The notes: generated by a model from the sequence alone, not told the origin. 64,000 nucleotides of DNA from Calamus simplicifolius (GCA_900491605.1 UESW01004629.1:581587-645586); one strand, 5' to 3'. Positions 48,796 to 60,293 are shown, counted from the first letter of the stretch. Numbers and translations: made by a program.

Positions 48796-49620
48796 TCCAT
48801 ATCAAGAACAATGAAGTCCGCCGAAAAGATGAACTTGTCAACTTTTACTAATATGTCCTCAATGACTCCTCTTGGGTATTTTATAGATTTATCGGCCAAT
48901 TATAAATATATGATGGTTGGATTTACTTCTTCAAGACCTAATTTTCTAAAAACAGAGAGGGATTAGATTAATACTTGCCCCTAAGTCACATAAAGCTCTA
49001 TCAAAATAAGAATTTCTTATAGTGCAAGGGATAGTCAAACTCCTTGAATCTTTTAGCTTAACGGCAGCTTCTTTTGTAAGATTACATTACTCTCCTCTGT
49101 CAGCATTATTGTTTCATGCTCCTTCAATTTCTGCTTCTTTGATAAAATGTCTTTTAAAAATTTAGCATATTTAGGCATTTGTTCTAAAGCTTCAATGAGA
49201 GGAATATGTAATTACTTAAATATACTTAGAAATTTAGAAAACTGTTCATCAATATTATTCTTTTTTAATCTTTGTGGAAAAAGAATTGGTGGGTCATATA
49301 TTGAAGGAAAATAATTCTCAAAAGTAACTTCCCTGGATTTTTTTGATTTTGAAGCTCTTTCATTCTCCTTTGTCTTCTCAGGTTGCTCCACTTCTTTCAT
49401 CTCTTACTCAGCTTCCTTCATCTTGGACTCTTCATTATCCATATTTTCATCTTGTTTGGCATTTGTTACTTGTTGCCCCATATATTCGCTCACTTCTCAA
49501 TGATTCTTTTGTTGGTTTCCTCAAATTATGTGACTGGTTTTTTTTCCATTAAATAAAATTTACTCTTGTGTTATTAATTTCGATATCTTTTTCTTGGGTC
49601 TACTGGTTTGCTGCTTGTCT
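48796..49620 (-). pseudogene. Athila-like gypsy gag end and protease (upstream part of the split gene)
   Basis: The minus strand reads gag C-terminal PPILFPQRLKKNNIDEQFS-like sequence (about 49300-49230) with EFVEQP/K-rich linker upstream. Protease-like sequence follows, with an IPKRS block and VDKFIF-like sequence, to 48800. The gene resumes at 43773 on the other side of the copia insertion, and the TCCAT duplication lies at the break. Several stops are present. Confidence 0.7.
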
Positions 49621-50148
49621 TGTTTAGAGTTTTAGGTTTTTCAGATCAACAGTAATAATAAAAAAACAATCCTTCTCTTTTATCTTTCAAAAAGTTTTTC
49701 ATGTTTTCTGATGGATTTTCATATTTTTCTCTTAAAAAAACTTTTTCAGCTTCCTTGAATTTTCTCTGTTCTTCTGTAGCGATGAAGGAAACATACAGTC
49801 TCTATAATCTGGATGTCCTGATCCTTTTTGCCGACCTTTTTTCTTAAAAATATTCTTAAGGTTTTCTTTTGCACGGTTTGTGGTTTAAGTATTAATGGTT
49901 CTTTGTATGCATTTGTTTTGGGTTAATAGTAGTTCATCTTAAAAAAGAGTCACATTTTATCACATATCGGTTGCTCTCCATTATCATTGGTTCTCCCGAC
50001 TTTAGTTCCTCTCTGTTCTGTCATATATAGTCAACATTACATCCTCTCATGAACGCCATTTAGTTTGCTATGACTTTTTTTCATATTTCTTTGTCGGCAA
50101 AGTTGGAACATAACATTGTTTCATTGTTGACTTGGGTTTCAATTGCAG
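49621..50148. other. T-rich intergenic or intronic stretch
   Basis: No supported ORF. It ends with a polypyrimidine-like stretch and ttgcag at 50143-50148. Confidence 0.4.
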
Positions 50149-50209
50149 TGGTTTAAAGAGAGACCCAAGAAAGCTCCTTTTGAAGCTCTTGAGAAGGTTA
50201 AAGCTACAG
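50149..50209 (+). other. Candidate small internal exon
   Basis: 61 bp bounded by gtttcaattgcag and gtacgagc, matching acceptor and donor consensus. One frame reads FKERPKKAPFEALEKVKAT without stop. It lies on the same strand as the RGG-coding exon at 54951 and could belong to the same host gene. This rests on splice-like flanks alone. Confidence 0.3.
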
Positions 50210-50459
50210 GTACGAGCTAAGAGCACATAACTTTTGTTATTAGATGAATTTGAATAGGGATTTTTACATTTTGTTGTTTTGACATCACAATGTTTTCCAT
50301 TAACATTCATGCAATTTGAATTAGATTTTTTAATTTATATTTTTAATTTATTTATCAATCAAATTATTGCCTACCATACAGGATATTATGAATATAATAA
50401 AAATATAATTGTTTTGTGTCATGTGATTTCTAATGTAACACATAATGTGGCTTGTTTGA

Positions 50460-52450
50460 AAGTTATCAAATATGAAGGATATAAATGTTGGGCAAGAAAT
50501 TAATGTAGAGGAAGAGATTAGTAGTGAGTCATACAAGCTTCAAATATCATAGATCTTATAGAAGGTTCAGATGTAAATATTTCTTTGAGTAAAAAGAAAA
50601 AAGCATACAAATTTTCATCACCAGGGCTGATTTTGAAAGGATATGTGATAAAGAGGGAAAAGTAGAGTATGCTATTTGCATGTAATGTAAAATTAAACTC
50701 AAGTGTCCAAGCACTCAAGGGACAAGCACATTAACAAGACACTTAAGTTTATGCAAATACAATATAACCAAAAGAGCTAAGGGTCAACAATTGTTGTTAT
50801 TCACAACAACATCATCTGATGGTAGTGGCAATTTATCGAATTGAAAATTTGACCAAGAGGCTTGCAAAAGAGCAATGGCATGAATGATTATCTTGATGAA
50901 TTGCCATTCAAATTTGTAGAGAAAGAACGGTTTAGAGAATTTTGAAAAGTTGTGCAGCCACTTATCAAGAATATTTTACGAACCACCATTGTTAAAGAAG
51001 TTTACAAAATATACAAGTTAGAGAGGGCTAAATTGTAAAGTTGTTTCGGAAAAGCATTCATTAGGTAAGCTTGACAACAGATTTATGGATATTTATGTTT
51101 GACTGCTTACTTTATGGACTCTTCTTGGAAGCTTCATAAGCATATAATCAATTTTGTAATCTTCCTTCACCACATACTGGCGAAGTCATCTCTTTTGTAA
51201 TTGAATCTTGTTTAGATACTTGAAAATCAAACAAGTTTGTGCTGTTACTGTTGATAATGCATCATCTAATGATGTTGCATTAAACACTTTGCAAATAAAT
51301 TTAAGAATGAAAGAAGGTTTGCTTGGGGATGGTGATTCTTTACATGTTCGTTGTATTGAACATATTTTAAACTTGGTTGTGAGAGAGGAAACTGATAAAA
51401 TTAAAATTACATAGCTCGTATTTGTAACAGTGTAAAGTGGGTAAAGAGTTCTCCTAGTAGAGAACAAGCATTTGAAAGATCATGTGAAATGGTTAGAATT
51501 TCAACCAAAATGTCTTTATATTTGGATGTGTCAACACGTTGAAATTCAAGCGTCTTGCATCTGATAGTGATGCCTTTAGAAGTACCATTTCTCCTTTTGA
51601 AGAGGATTGGAATTATGCTAGAGTAATTTGTGACTTCTTGGGCATATTTTTTGAAACTACTGAGATGATGTCGGGTACCCAGTATATCACTTTATCCCTA
51701 TTTTTGTTATGTTGACAAGATCCAAGATGCATTAAATTCTTTTTCAGCTATGCAAACTGACCCTCTCCTTCTTTGTATGTGCAACAAAATGAAGGAGAAG
51801 ATTCGTAAGTATTGGGGTTCTGTTGATAAGTTTAATATCTATTTGCTTATTGCTTTTGTCTTGGATCCACGATACAAGTTAGATTATTTATATTGGTGCC
51901 TTAAAAGAGTTCTTTCAATTGATGATGCTTTTGCAATAGCAAGAAAGGTGTATGATAAAATGGTTGTGTTGTATGAAATGTATCAAGTTGAGGCTTCTTC
52001 TGCATGGTCTTCATCCCAAGAGAGTGTTTCAATATTTGCTTCTTCCATGACTGCTATTGATGACAAGAAATATGAGGAGTACATTTGTGAAAAAGAGCAT
52101 AGTAGTTTTGATTGTAGCATATCCGAAGTTGATGCCTACCTAAAAGATCTTCAAGAGAGGGCTTTAGACCATTTGATATTTTGGCATGGTAGTCTACTGC
52201 TACAAAATACAAAATATTAGCATGTATGGCAAGAGATATTTTGGCTATTCCTGTTTCTACAATAGCATCTGAATCTGCATTTAGCGCGGGAGGCCGTGTT
52301 CTTGACCAATATAGTAGTTCTTTGACACCAATGTTGGTTGAGTGTTTGATTTGTACTTAAGATTGGTTAAGAGCTGCACCAAAGGATCTAGAATATGAAG
52401 AACTCATCGATCATTTGGATAAACATGCAAAAGGTAAAATGTATTTTGTT
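50460..52450 (+). pseudogene. hAT-family transposase with BED zinc finger (decayed)
   Basis: In order on the plus strand there is a BED-finger remnant (CKIKLKCPSTQGTSTLTRHL, about 50690-50750) with its C..C / H..C spacing. The RNase-H-like core follows, with VTVDNASSNDVALNTL (51247-51295) and RCIEHILNLVVRE (51350-51390). Next come VKSSPSREQAFERSCE (about 51435), AFVLDPRYKLDYLYW (51855-51900) and a DUF4413-like segment. The C-terminal dimerisation region reads ARDILAIPVSTIASESAFS (52230-52285) and DQYSSSLTPMLVE. It is closest to RICESLEEPER/Daysleeper-type transposases. Many stops and frameshifts; longest open piece 51750-52220. I could not find its terminal inverted repeats. Confidence 0.85.
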
Positions 52451-52638
52451 ATATTCTGAATTATTTATCATTCTTTCATATAATGTTTGACTCATGCTTG
52501 TATTTTTTTCAAAGGAAGCTGAAAGTATTTCAATAACTTCTTCCTCTCTACCTCCTATTTCACTAAAAGATTAATATAGTGGAGGTATTAGTTGTATTCT
52601 CAAATGTGTTTTCTTTCTAAATATTGTTATATAAGATA
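52451..52638 (+). other. Short spacer ending at the solo-LTR target site
   Basis: AT-rich, no feature apart from the ATGGC target repeat that follows at 52639. Confidence 0.5.
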
Positions 52639-53199
52639 ATGGCTGATGACGCTCGATCACCCCTTCTGGACGTCGGGAACGGAGACCCTTCTTCTTCACC
52701 GGGTTGCCTGCAAAGAAGTCCCAAGATCGGAGAGGGCTCTCCGGTGGGACCCTTCGATGTCCAAGTTAGTGACAGAGGTCACAGTAGAGAAGGAGCTCGA
52801 GAGAGCTCTTGAGGAGGGAGAGGTCTCAGAAGGATCAGGTAGTTCCTTTGAGAGTTAGGGCATCGAGTGCATAAAATGTGCGTTACCTGGTTTTGCGACG
52901 TAATTTACCCTTTTATAGGGGTTGATGCTGGCACCATCACGTGGGTTTTCGTGGAGTTAGAAGGTCTGCTGAGCCATTGCATGAATCTAGGCTGGTTGGG
53001 CGATGCACGTCTGACACTGTCGGGCAGCGCGTGTCGCGCGTCTGACGTTGTCGGGTGGCGCGCATCAGAGAGGTGGTTTTTTGAACCGCTGGGGCTGATC
53101 TGGCGGGAACCGTGGGGTCCCGTCTTGTCAGGGCTGAGCTGGGTCGACCTGAGATGGCCGGGGCCCGTCCAACCGGCAAGGCAGTGCCGGGGTGGGGCC

Positions 53200-54160
53200 G
53201 AATCGGCGAACTTGAAGACGACGGGGCCGAGTCAGGCCGGTCGGGGATGGCCTTGGCCGACTTGGCGGGATCGGAAACGCCGGGGCCGAGTCAGGACGGC
53301 CAGGGACGGCCTTGGCCGACTCGGCGGGACAGGGGACGCCGGGGCCAAGTCGGGCTGGCCAGGGATGGCCTTGGCCAACTCGGTGGGATCGGAGACGCCG
53401 GGACCGAGTCGGGCCGGCCGGGGATGTCCTTGGCCGACTCGGCGGGACGGGGGACGCTGGGGTTGAGTTAGGCCGGCCAGGGATGGCCTTGGCCGACTCG
53501 GCGGGGATGGAGATGACTGGGCCGAGTCGGACCGGCCAGGGATGGCCTTGGCCGACTCGGCGAAGCTGGAGATGCCGGGGCCGAGTCAGGCTGGCAAGGG
53601 GTGGCCCTGGCTGACTCGGCGGGGCTGGAGACGACGGGGCCGAGTCAGACCGGCCAGGGATGACCTTGGTCGACTCGGCGAAGCTGGAGATGCCGGGGCC
53701 GAGTCGGGCTGGCCAGGGATGGCCCTGGCCGACTCGGCGGGACCAGAGACGCAGGGGCCGAGTCGGGCCGGCCAGGGGTGGCCTTGGCCGACTCGGCGGG
53801 ACTGAGTCGGGTCGGCCAGGGATGGCCTTGGCCGACTCGGTGGGGCTGGAGATGCCGGGGCCGAGTCGGGCCGGCCAGGGGTGGCCTTGGCCGACTTGGC
53901 GGGACCGGAGACGTCGGGAACGAGTCGGGCCGGCCAGGGATGGCCTTGGCCGACTCGGCGGGTCTGGAGACGACGGGGCTGAGTTGGACCGGCCAGGGAT
54001 GGCCTTGGCCGACTCGGCGGGACCGGAGACGCCGGGCCGAGTCGAGCCGGCCAGGGGTGGCCTTGGCCGACTCGGCGGGACTGGAGAAGCCGGGGTTGAG
54101 TCCGGTCGGCCGGGGTGGCCTTGGCTGACTCGGCGGGACTGGAGACGCGAAGGAAGTGTC
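53200..54160. repeat. GC-rich tandem array, about 59-bp unit, about 16 copies
   Basis: Core words ggccagggatggccttggcc and gactcggcggg, gccggggccgagtc recur about every 59 bp. All frames stay largely open, which produces long proline/arginine-rich phantom proteins on the minus strand and GRPGMALADSAG-like ones on the plus strand. The word gccgactcggc is a dyad. Confidence 0.9.
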
Positions 54161-54289
54161 GGGGCCGACCTGCTTGGAGAAGTAGGGGCCGCCTGGGTGG
54201 TGCCGGGGCTGGCTAGCTTGGACACGCCGTGGCCGGCTAGGAACCGGGGCCGCCTAGCTTGGAGAGGACGGTCTTGGCAGGTGTCAGCC

Positions 54290-54680
54290 TTTGATGTGCC
54301 GGCCTTGGAGGCCGGCGCTGGAGACGACGCTGGAGGCCGACGCTGAAGGCTGGCGCTGGAGTCTGTCGGCCTTTGGCCAGCGCTGGAGGCTGGCGATGGA
54401 GGCCGACGCTGGAGGCCATCGCTGGAGGCTGGCGCTGGGGGCCGACGTTGGAGTCTGCCGGCCTCTGGCCAGCGCTGGAGGCCGTCGCTGGAGGCCGTCG
54501 CTGGAGGCCGACGCTGGTGGCTGGCGCTCGAGTCTGTCGGCCTTTGGCCAGCGCTGGAGGCTGGCGATGTAGGCCGACGCTGGAGGCCGACGCTGGCTGG
54601 TGGTGCTGGGGGCCGACGCTGGAGCCGTCGCTGGAGGCCGACGCTGGCGGCTGGCGCTGGAGTCTGTCGGCCTTTGGGGC
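54290..54680. repeat. Second GC-rich array of the LTR
   Basis: Mixed units built of ggaggccgacgctggcggct and gtctgtcggcctttggccag. The matching array in the right LTR (61920-62600) is much longer and accounts for most of the LTR length difference. Confidence 0.85.
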
Positions 54681-54729
54681 CGTCCAAAAAATTTTATTTT
54701 TCATGGGGTCAACTGGCCCCATCAATGGC

Positions 54730-55292
54730 TTGTATGCTGTGCAAATACTAGGGATTCTATTTTATCTCCTTCTTGTTACTGATGAATGATTGAATGTTCT
54801 ATATTTTCTATATGGCACAAGAAGTATGTTGTGCTACAATTACCAAAGTGCATCTTATATTCATAAATAGTAGATGCTTGTAAATTTTTGTATATCAGTT
54901 TTGATCAACTCGGGTTGATGTTTCCTTTGTTTCATTTTTTTTCTGAGCAGGAAGGGGTAGAGGTAGGGGTGGACACCAGTCAGATGCCCCAAGGGGACGC
55001 TTTGGTGGTAGGAGCTTTAGGAGGAACAATGGAGCAGACATCAGCGACAGGGACTACAGTGGTAGGCCGAGGGAAAATGGGTTCGATCAGAGAGTTGCAC
55101 GCCAAGAAAGGGGCATATTGGGTAGTCAAGCTATGAGGATTGGGCAGCACCAGTCATCAGAAGCTGCAGCTTAGATATCAAGAGTTCTCGGGTACTTCCA
55201 AGGTGTCGAAGCATGGCCCCTGCACCCAGCATGCTCGTTCCTGGTCCTTAGCTAACAAAATGTGATCCTCATTTTCCGTATAACATTTACCT
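54730..55292 (+). other. Duplicated 3' end of an apparent host gene, copy 1
   Basis: From 54730 (ttgtatgctgtgcaaatact) this matches 62649-63192 nearly base for base: intron-like AT-rich DNA, an acceptor, a coding exon and 3' untranslated sequence. At 55292 (..aacatttacct) the match stops and broken integrase begins, whereas copy 2 continues into other sequence. The breakpoint is abrupt. Confidence 0.85.
54951..55174 (+). CDS. Last exon of an RGG/RG-rich (RNA-binding-type) protein, partial
   Basis: It follows the acceptor tttcattttttttctgagcag. Reading from the third base, the frame begins RGRGRGGHQSDAPRGRFGG and continues RSFRRNNGADISDRDYSGRP, ending ..GQHQSSEAAA with TAG at 55172-55174. RG/RGG-rich tails of this kind bind RNA and are arginine-methylation targets. 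Upstream exons are not identified, so the protein family is unknown. This copy keeps the frame; copy 2 is frameshifted. The coding call rests on splice context, RG composition and the continuous frame. Confidence 0.6.
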
Positions 55293-56117
55293 CACTGAAG
55301 GACTCCACACGTGGACTGGATAATCCGATCTCGACGGGGATGATGGCCTCGGATCCGAAGGAGAGGCTGAAAGGAGTTTCGCCCGTTGGGGCTCTGGGCG
55401 TTGTGTGGTAAGCCCATATCACACTGGGGAGCTCTTCCACCCAGCGTCCTTTGAGCCATCTAAGCGAGTCCTGAGCCCTCTGAGGATGGTGCGGTTCGTG
55501 ACCTCAACCTCCCCGTTGGTCTGGGGGTGGCCGACGGAGGTGAATCGGTGGCGAATGCATAGCTCCTCGCAGAAGGTTTTGAATGCCTCATTGTTGAACT
55601 GGCGACCGTTGTCCATGACGAGGGTGTGAGGCAAGCCAAAGCGGCATATGATCGACTTCCAGAAGAAAGCCTTAACTTTGCTCTCCGTGATTTTGGCCAA
55701 CGCCTCGACCTCGACCCACTTGGTGAAATAGTCGATGGCGACCAACAAGAATCTCCGCTGCCCTGAAGCTGGGGGGAACGGTCCAAGGATGTCCATTCCC
55801 CACTGGGCGAAGGGCCACGGAGCCGAGAGTGGGCTCAGCGGGGCAGGTGGCTGACGTTGGATGTGCGCGTGGCGCTGGCAGCCATCACACCTTTGAACTA
55901 GCTTGGCCGCATCCTCCATCATAGTGAGCCAGAAGTACCCCTGACGGAGAGCCTTCTGGGCTAAAGATCTGCCCCCCAGATGATTCCCGCAAATGCCCTC
56001 GCGGATTTCTCTGAGGATGTAGTCGGCATCGGCGGGGCCCCCACACTTAAGCAACGGTAGGAGAATGACCTTCTGTATAGGCGCCCGTCGAGAAGGATGA
56101 ACTTGGAGGCCCTCCAC
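55293..56117 (-). pseudogene. Integrase, C-terminally truncated
   Basis: The zinc-binding part reads REGICGNHLGGRSLAQKALRQ and VQRCDGCQRHAHIQ. The catalytic triad is visible: GMDILGPF (about 55780-55800), VMDNGRQF (about 55598-55620) and the Glu of GEVEVTNRT (about 55500-55516), with the usual D-35-E spacing. Frame changes near 55440. It ends after SSPRVESFS at 55293; the DNA-binding C-terminal part is missing, replaced by host-like DNA. Confidence 0.9.
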
Positions 56118-56199
56118 TTGAGCAGTCTGGCTTCATTACGGTCGTCAGGGAGGGTGCCGTCGGCGAGATAGCGGACATAGGCATCCATCCACGTAGGTT

Positions 56200-57110
56200 C
56201 CGGGGTGAGCGGGAGGACTTCCTCCCCGCCCTATGTACTGGGCCTTTCTAGATATTCGATGTAGGCGTCCCTTGTCAAGCCGTCGGCGGAGGTAGCCAGT
56301 CGAGAAAGGACGTCGGCCTTTGCGTTTTGATTTGGGGGATGTAACTGATGCTGAAGTAAGCAGTGAGGAGGTCAAGAGTTGAACCTTTTTCAGATATTGC
56401 GCCATAAGGGTCGCATGCCTCATACTCTCCGTTGATTTGCCCGGAGACGAGTTGCGAGTCCGTGTAGGCTCTGAGGTGCTTTGCTCCAACCTCCTGGGCT
56501 AATCTTAAACCAGCCAGCAGGGCTTCGTACTCCGCTTGGTTGTTGGTGGCTTCAAAAGAAATCTCAGGGCGCACTCGGTTCTTTCTCCTTCCGGCCCGCA
56601 AGAATGAGGCTGGCGCCACTCCCTTGAGAATTCGATGCGCCGTCCACGTGGAGGATCCAGGTCTCTCCATCACCGCTCGGCTCGGGCCTGGGCTGCTCCC
56701 CAGGGACCTCCTTGAGATCTTCTTCCGCCCAAGTGCACTCGACCAGGAAGTCGGCCAGGACTTGGGACTTCAAGGCCGGTCGTGCTGGAAAGAGATGTCG
56801 AATTCCCCAGCTTGATGGCCCATTTGGCGAGTCGACCCGAAGTATCCGGACAGGCCAGGATGGCCCGGAGAGGCTGGTCCGTGAGCACCACGATAGGATG
56901 GGCTTGGAAATATGGCGAAGACGCCGGGCAGAAACTATCAAGGCGAAAATGACTTTCTCTATTTTGGAATACCTGACCTCGGCGTCGTGCAGGACCTTGC
57001 TCACGTAGTAGACTGGCCTTTGGGTTCCGTCAACGTCAAGGCGCACCAGGACTGAGCTGACGGCCCTGAGGAGGCGGCTAAGTAAAGGAAAAGACTCTCC
57101 CCGTCTCTGG
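56200..57110 (-). pseudogene. Gypsy RNase H region
   Basis: Connection-domain sequence (RPVYYVSKVLHDAEVRYSKI, about 57030-56970) leads to RNase H proper with ILHVDGASNSQGSGASL (about 56660-56610), NNQAEYEALLAGLRLA (about 56555-56505) and AYTDSQLVSGQ (about 56475-56440). The carboxylate positions D, E and D are present. Frame changes separate the blocks. Confidence 0.9.
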
Positions 57111-58035
57111 CTTGGAGAGGAGCGGTGGGGAGGATAGGAACGCCTTTAAGCCGTCGAAAGCTTCCTGGCAGTCGTTCGTCCATGCAAAACCATTCACCTT
57201 CCGCAGGGCCTTGAAGAAAGGCAAACACCTCTCCGCCGATCTTGAGAGGAAACGACTCAGAGCCGCTATCCTCCCCGTTAGCCGTTGCACTTCCTTCTTG
57301 TTGGATGGCGGCCTCATGTCAAGATGGCACTGATCTTCTCTGGGTTCGCCTCGATTCCACACTGGGTCACCATAAAGCCCAGAAATTTACCTGCCGTGAC
57401 CCCAAAAGCACACTTCTTAGGGTTCAGCTTGACTTGGAAGCGACGGAGGTTATTAAAAGTTTCTCCAGGTCGGAGATGTGGTCGGCGGCACGGGTGCTCT
57501 TCGTCAGCATGTCGTCCACGTAGACTTCCATGTTCCGGCCTAGCTGGTCCTGGAACACCTTGTTCATCAGCCGCTGGTAGGTCGCTCCCGCATTCTTGAG
57601 GCCGAAAGGCATCACCTTGTAAAGTAAATGCCTTTCTCTGTCACGAAGGAGGTGTGCTCCTCATCGCCGGGGTCCATCCTTATCTGATTATATCCGGAGA
57701 AGGCGTCCATGAAGCTGAGGAGCTCGTGACCAGAGGTGGAATCACCAGCTGATCAATTCTTGGCAAGGGAAAGCTGTCTTTGGGCACGCCTTGTTGAGGT
57801 CGGTGAAGTCTATACATATCCTCCAGCTCCCGTTTGCCTTGCGCACCATGACCACGTTGGCCAGCCAGCTTGGGTAGTGCGCCTCCCGGATGTGGCCGGC
57901 GCTGATCAGCTTGTTGACTTCTTCATCAATAGCCTTTGTCGGTCGGGGGCAAAGCTCTCTTCTTTTGCGGATTGGACGGTGGCGTGGGTCGATGTTGAGC
58001 TTGTGGGTGATCACCTCCGGAGGGATGCCGGGCAT
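57111..58035 (-). pseudogene. Gypsy reverse transcriptase
   Basis: The N-terminal part reads KLNIDPRHRPIRKRRE and WRICIDFTDLNKACPK (58035-57742). MPFGLKNAGATYQRLMNKVF and the active-site YVDDM (57508-57522) follow. The thumb/connection side has PPSNKKEVQRLTGRIAALSR (about 57320-57260). At least three frame changes. Confidence 0.9.
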
Positions 58036-58900
58036 GTCAGATGCGACCAGGCGAAGACGTCCGAGTTAGCCCGTAGGAAAGCTAAGAGATGCTCCCGGTC
58101 TTCCAGGGGAAGGAGTCCGCCCACACGGACAGTCCTTGCCGGGTCATCGTCCAAGGGGGAAGGTTCAGGAGGTGCTCGGCGGGCTCTCCTCCTTGCGGAA
58201 TCTCTAGGGTCGGACGCTTCCAGGGCCGGGTTGGCCTCCAAAGGGCTTGACGCCGCATGATAACAAGGTAAGAACGGGCTTGCTCCCCGCGCATTTCTCC
58301 AACTCCCTCGCTGGTGGAATTGCACCAGTAGACGTCGGGTGGAGATAACCACGTCCAAAAGATTCAGGCCGGGACGCCCAAGAATGGCGTTGTATGCCAA
58401 AGGGACCCTCACGACTAGGAATTCATGATCACAGTGCTTTGGCATGGCGGGGTTCCGGCCGTCACAGGCAAGGATATTTCGCCCTCGACCCTCACAGAAT
58501 CCCGGTGAATCCGACTAGCGGGGTCGCCACGGGCTGGAGGGAGTCAACAGATAAACCCATCCGAACAAAGCGTCGTAAGTAAGGATGTCAGCTGAGCTGC
58601 CACTATCAACTAAAATCCTTTTTACAGGGTGTTTGGCGATCGTCATAGAGACGACTATGCCTTCATTGTTTACATTTCCATTACAGCCGCCTCCCCCCAG
58701 GCATTACATTATTTGGAGCTCCTCCCCCTCGGCCGCTTGGACGCAGAGGCTGACCCCCAGGACACCATCCGACGGTCCGCTCCGTGGGGGTGTTGTCGAC
58801 GGCGGCTTGAGCTGGTGGGGCCCCATGATGGCCGGCAGCGGCTGTGGCCTTCTGGACATACTTGCCGAGGTAGCCCGCTGGATGAGCTCCTCGATGGCCC
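58011..58900 (-). pseudogene. Gypsy protease region
   Basis: Blocks VRVPLAYNAILGRPGLNLL and STRRLLVQF (58430-58330) match the downstream part of the Tat protease. The upstream active-site region lies in broken frames around 58600 (VDSGSSADIL-like sequence is expected there and appears in mutated form). GC-rich linker from gag precedes it. Confidence 0.7.
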
Positions 58901-60293
58901 GCTTCAAACTGTAGCAGCTGTCGGTGTCGTGGCGTAGTCCCGGTGGAATCGCAGTAGCGGCTTTGTCGCGGGATACACCCTTCTTCATGGGAGGAGGACG
59001 TTGAGATAGGCTCGCCCTCGATCTCCATCAGGATGTGGGATCGAGGGGAAAGGAGAGGAGTGAGCTTACCCTCGTCGGGACGGGGCTTCGGCGCCTGTTG
59101 TCAGACCGGCGAGGTGGGTCGGATCGGCGGTGTCGAGGGGTCCGCTCGGCTCAGGGCGAGCGGCTTGTGGCTGGAGCCCTTCGAAGATTCCCGGCGGTGA
59201 GTCGGCTTCATCTGCCCGGATGTACTTTTGAGCCCGGAGGAGGAGGTCGGAGTAAGAGCTCGGGGGCTTCTTGTCCAAGGAGAAGGTGAAGCGGGACGGA
59301 GGAGTCCCGCTTCAGCGCCAGGGTGCCACCGCATCATCGAGATGGTAGACCTTGAGGGCGGCGGTTTTGAATCGGGACACAAAGTCCCGCAGGGACTCTC
59401 CTCCTTCTGGCGGACGGAGAAGAGGCTGTCGCCACCCTCGGAATCCCGGCAGGCATCAAAGTGTGCCAGGAAGGCCCTCTCCAGCTTCCGAAAGGAGTCG
59501 ATGCTGTGGGGGGACAGGCGTGAGTGCCACGCACGGGCGGCCTTCCGCAAGTTGCGGGGAAGGCCTTGCAGAGAAGGGCGTCTGAGCGCCCTGGACTTGC
59601 ATCATGGCCTTGTAGCTCTCGAGATGGTCGAGAGGATCGGTCGTACCGTCGTACGGGTCCACCTGGGGGAAGTGGAACCTGGAGGGGACAGGCTCCTCCA
59701 ATATGCGGCGGGTGTAAGGAGGACGAGTGTCAACCTCCGGCTGGTGATTTTCTTCCTGGCGAGCTCGTCGAGGCGCCGGTTGTACTCCTCCAGGCGTTCC
59801 TCCGCCTGGCGGTTGATGTCGGGCCCTCCGGGATGGCTCGAAAGAAGAAGAAGAAGAGGAAGCAGAAGATGGAGATGGAGTCGGGACTTCCGCCTGGGTT
59901 CCTCGTGATGATGTGGCTTGGGAGGAATTTCGCTGGGGCCATGGCCAGGGGACCGTGGCCGCTTGGAGGGCTCGCGGCGAGGCTTCCTGGGGGAAGCTTG
60001 ACGTCGGCCGGTCCGACGGCAGGGAGCCTCCCCTCGCCGACTGCTGACTGGCGGGGGGAGCAGTCTGGTGTTGGGTGGCCACGGACTGCTGCTGCTGGAG
60101 CCCGTGGACCATGACGGTGAGATTCTGACTTGCTGGGAGAGGGTTGCCAGCCGCTCCACTGTTTGGAGTGGCGTCCGGCGGCGGGCCGGCAACCGGAGGA
60201 TTAGTAGGGGGGATCGGCCTCCTGCTGCCTAGCCGGCAGGATGAGCCCCGCTGGACAGCTGACGGAGGCGTCCTGAGCCCGCGTCACCACCAT
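58681..60293 (-). pseudogene. Gypsy gag
   Basis: A minus-strand ATG at 60293 (MVVTRAQDAS) lies close to the PBS and is a plausible start, with a stop about 30 codons on. Q-, P- and S-rich sequence follows. The gag core (about 59700-59330) includes VPSRFHFPQVDPYDGTTDP and, in other frames, AWHSRLSPHSIDSFRKLERAF and DACRDSEGGDSLFSVRQKE. The nucleocapsid-like end (about 59000-58850) has HDTDSCYSLKRAIEELI. Several frameshifts. Confidence 0.85.

Larger units (their letters stand above)
52644..54724 (-). repeat. Solo LTR of a GC-rich gypsy family (2081 bp)
   Basis: Plus-strand ends are TGATGACGCTCG and GGCCCCATCA, giving TGATG/CATCA inverted termini. The LTR is directly flanked by ATGGC on both sides (52639-52643 and 54725-54729). 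Sequence beyond the right ATGGC is host-gene-like, not retroviral interior. An LTR with an intact target duplication and no interior is a solo LTR. It carries the conserved block in the form ttcgatgtccaagttagtga (about 52753) and two large GC-rich arrays. Confidence 0.85.

Noticed and set aside
53128..54687. 519-codon minus-strand ORF, proline- and arginine-rich
   Set aside because: It follows the period of the GC-rich tandem arrays and has no domain; similar frames exist on the other strand and in the right LTR.
52644..55292. A 2.65-kb LTR that had captured the RGG exon
   Set aside because: The ATGGC target duplication follows each LTR at 54725 and 62644 and matches the left flank at 52639, so the LTR ends at CATCA and the exon lies outside it.
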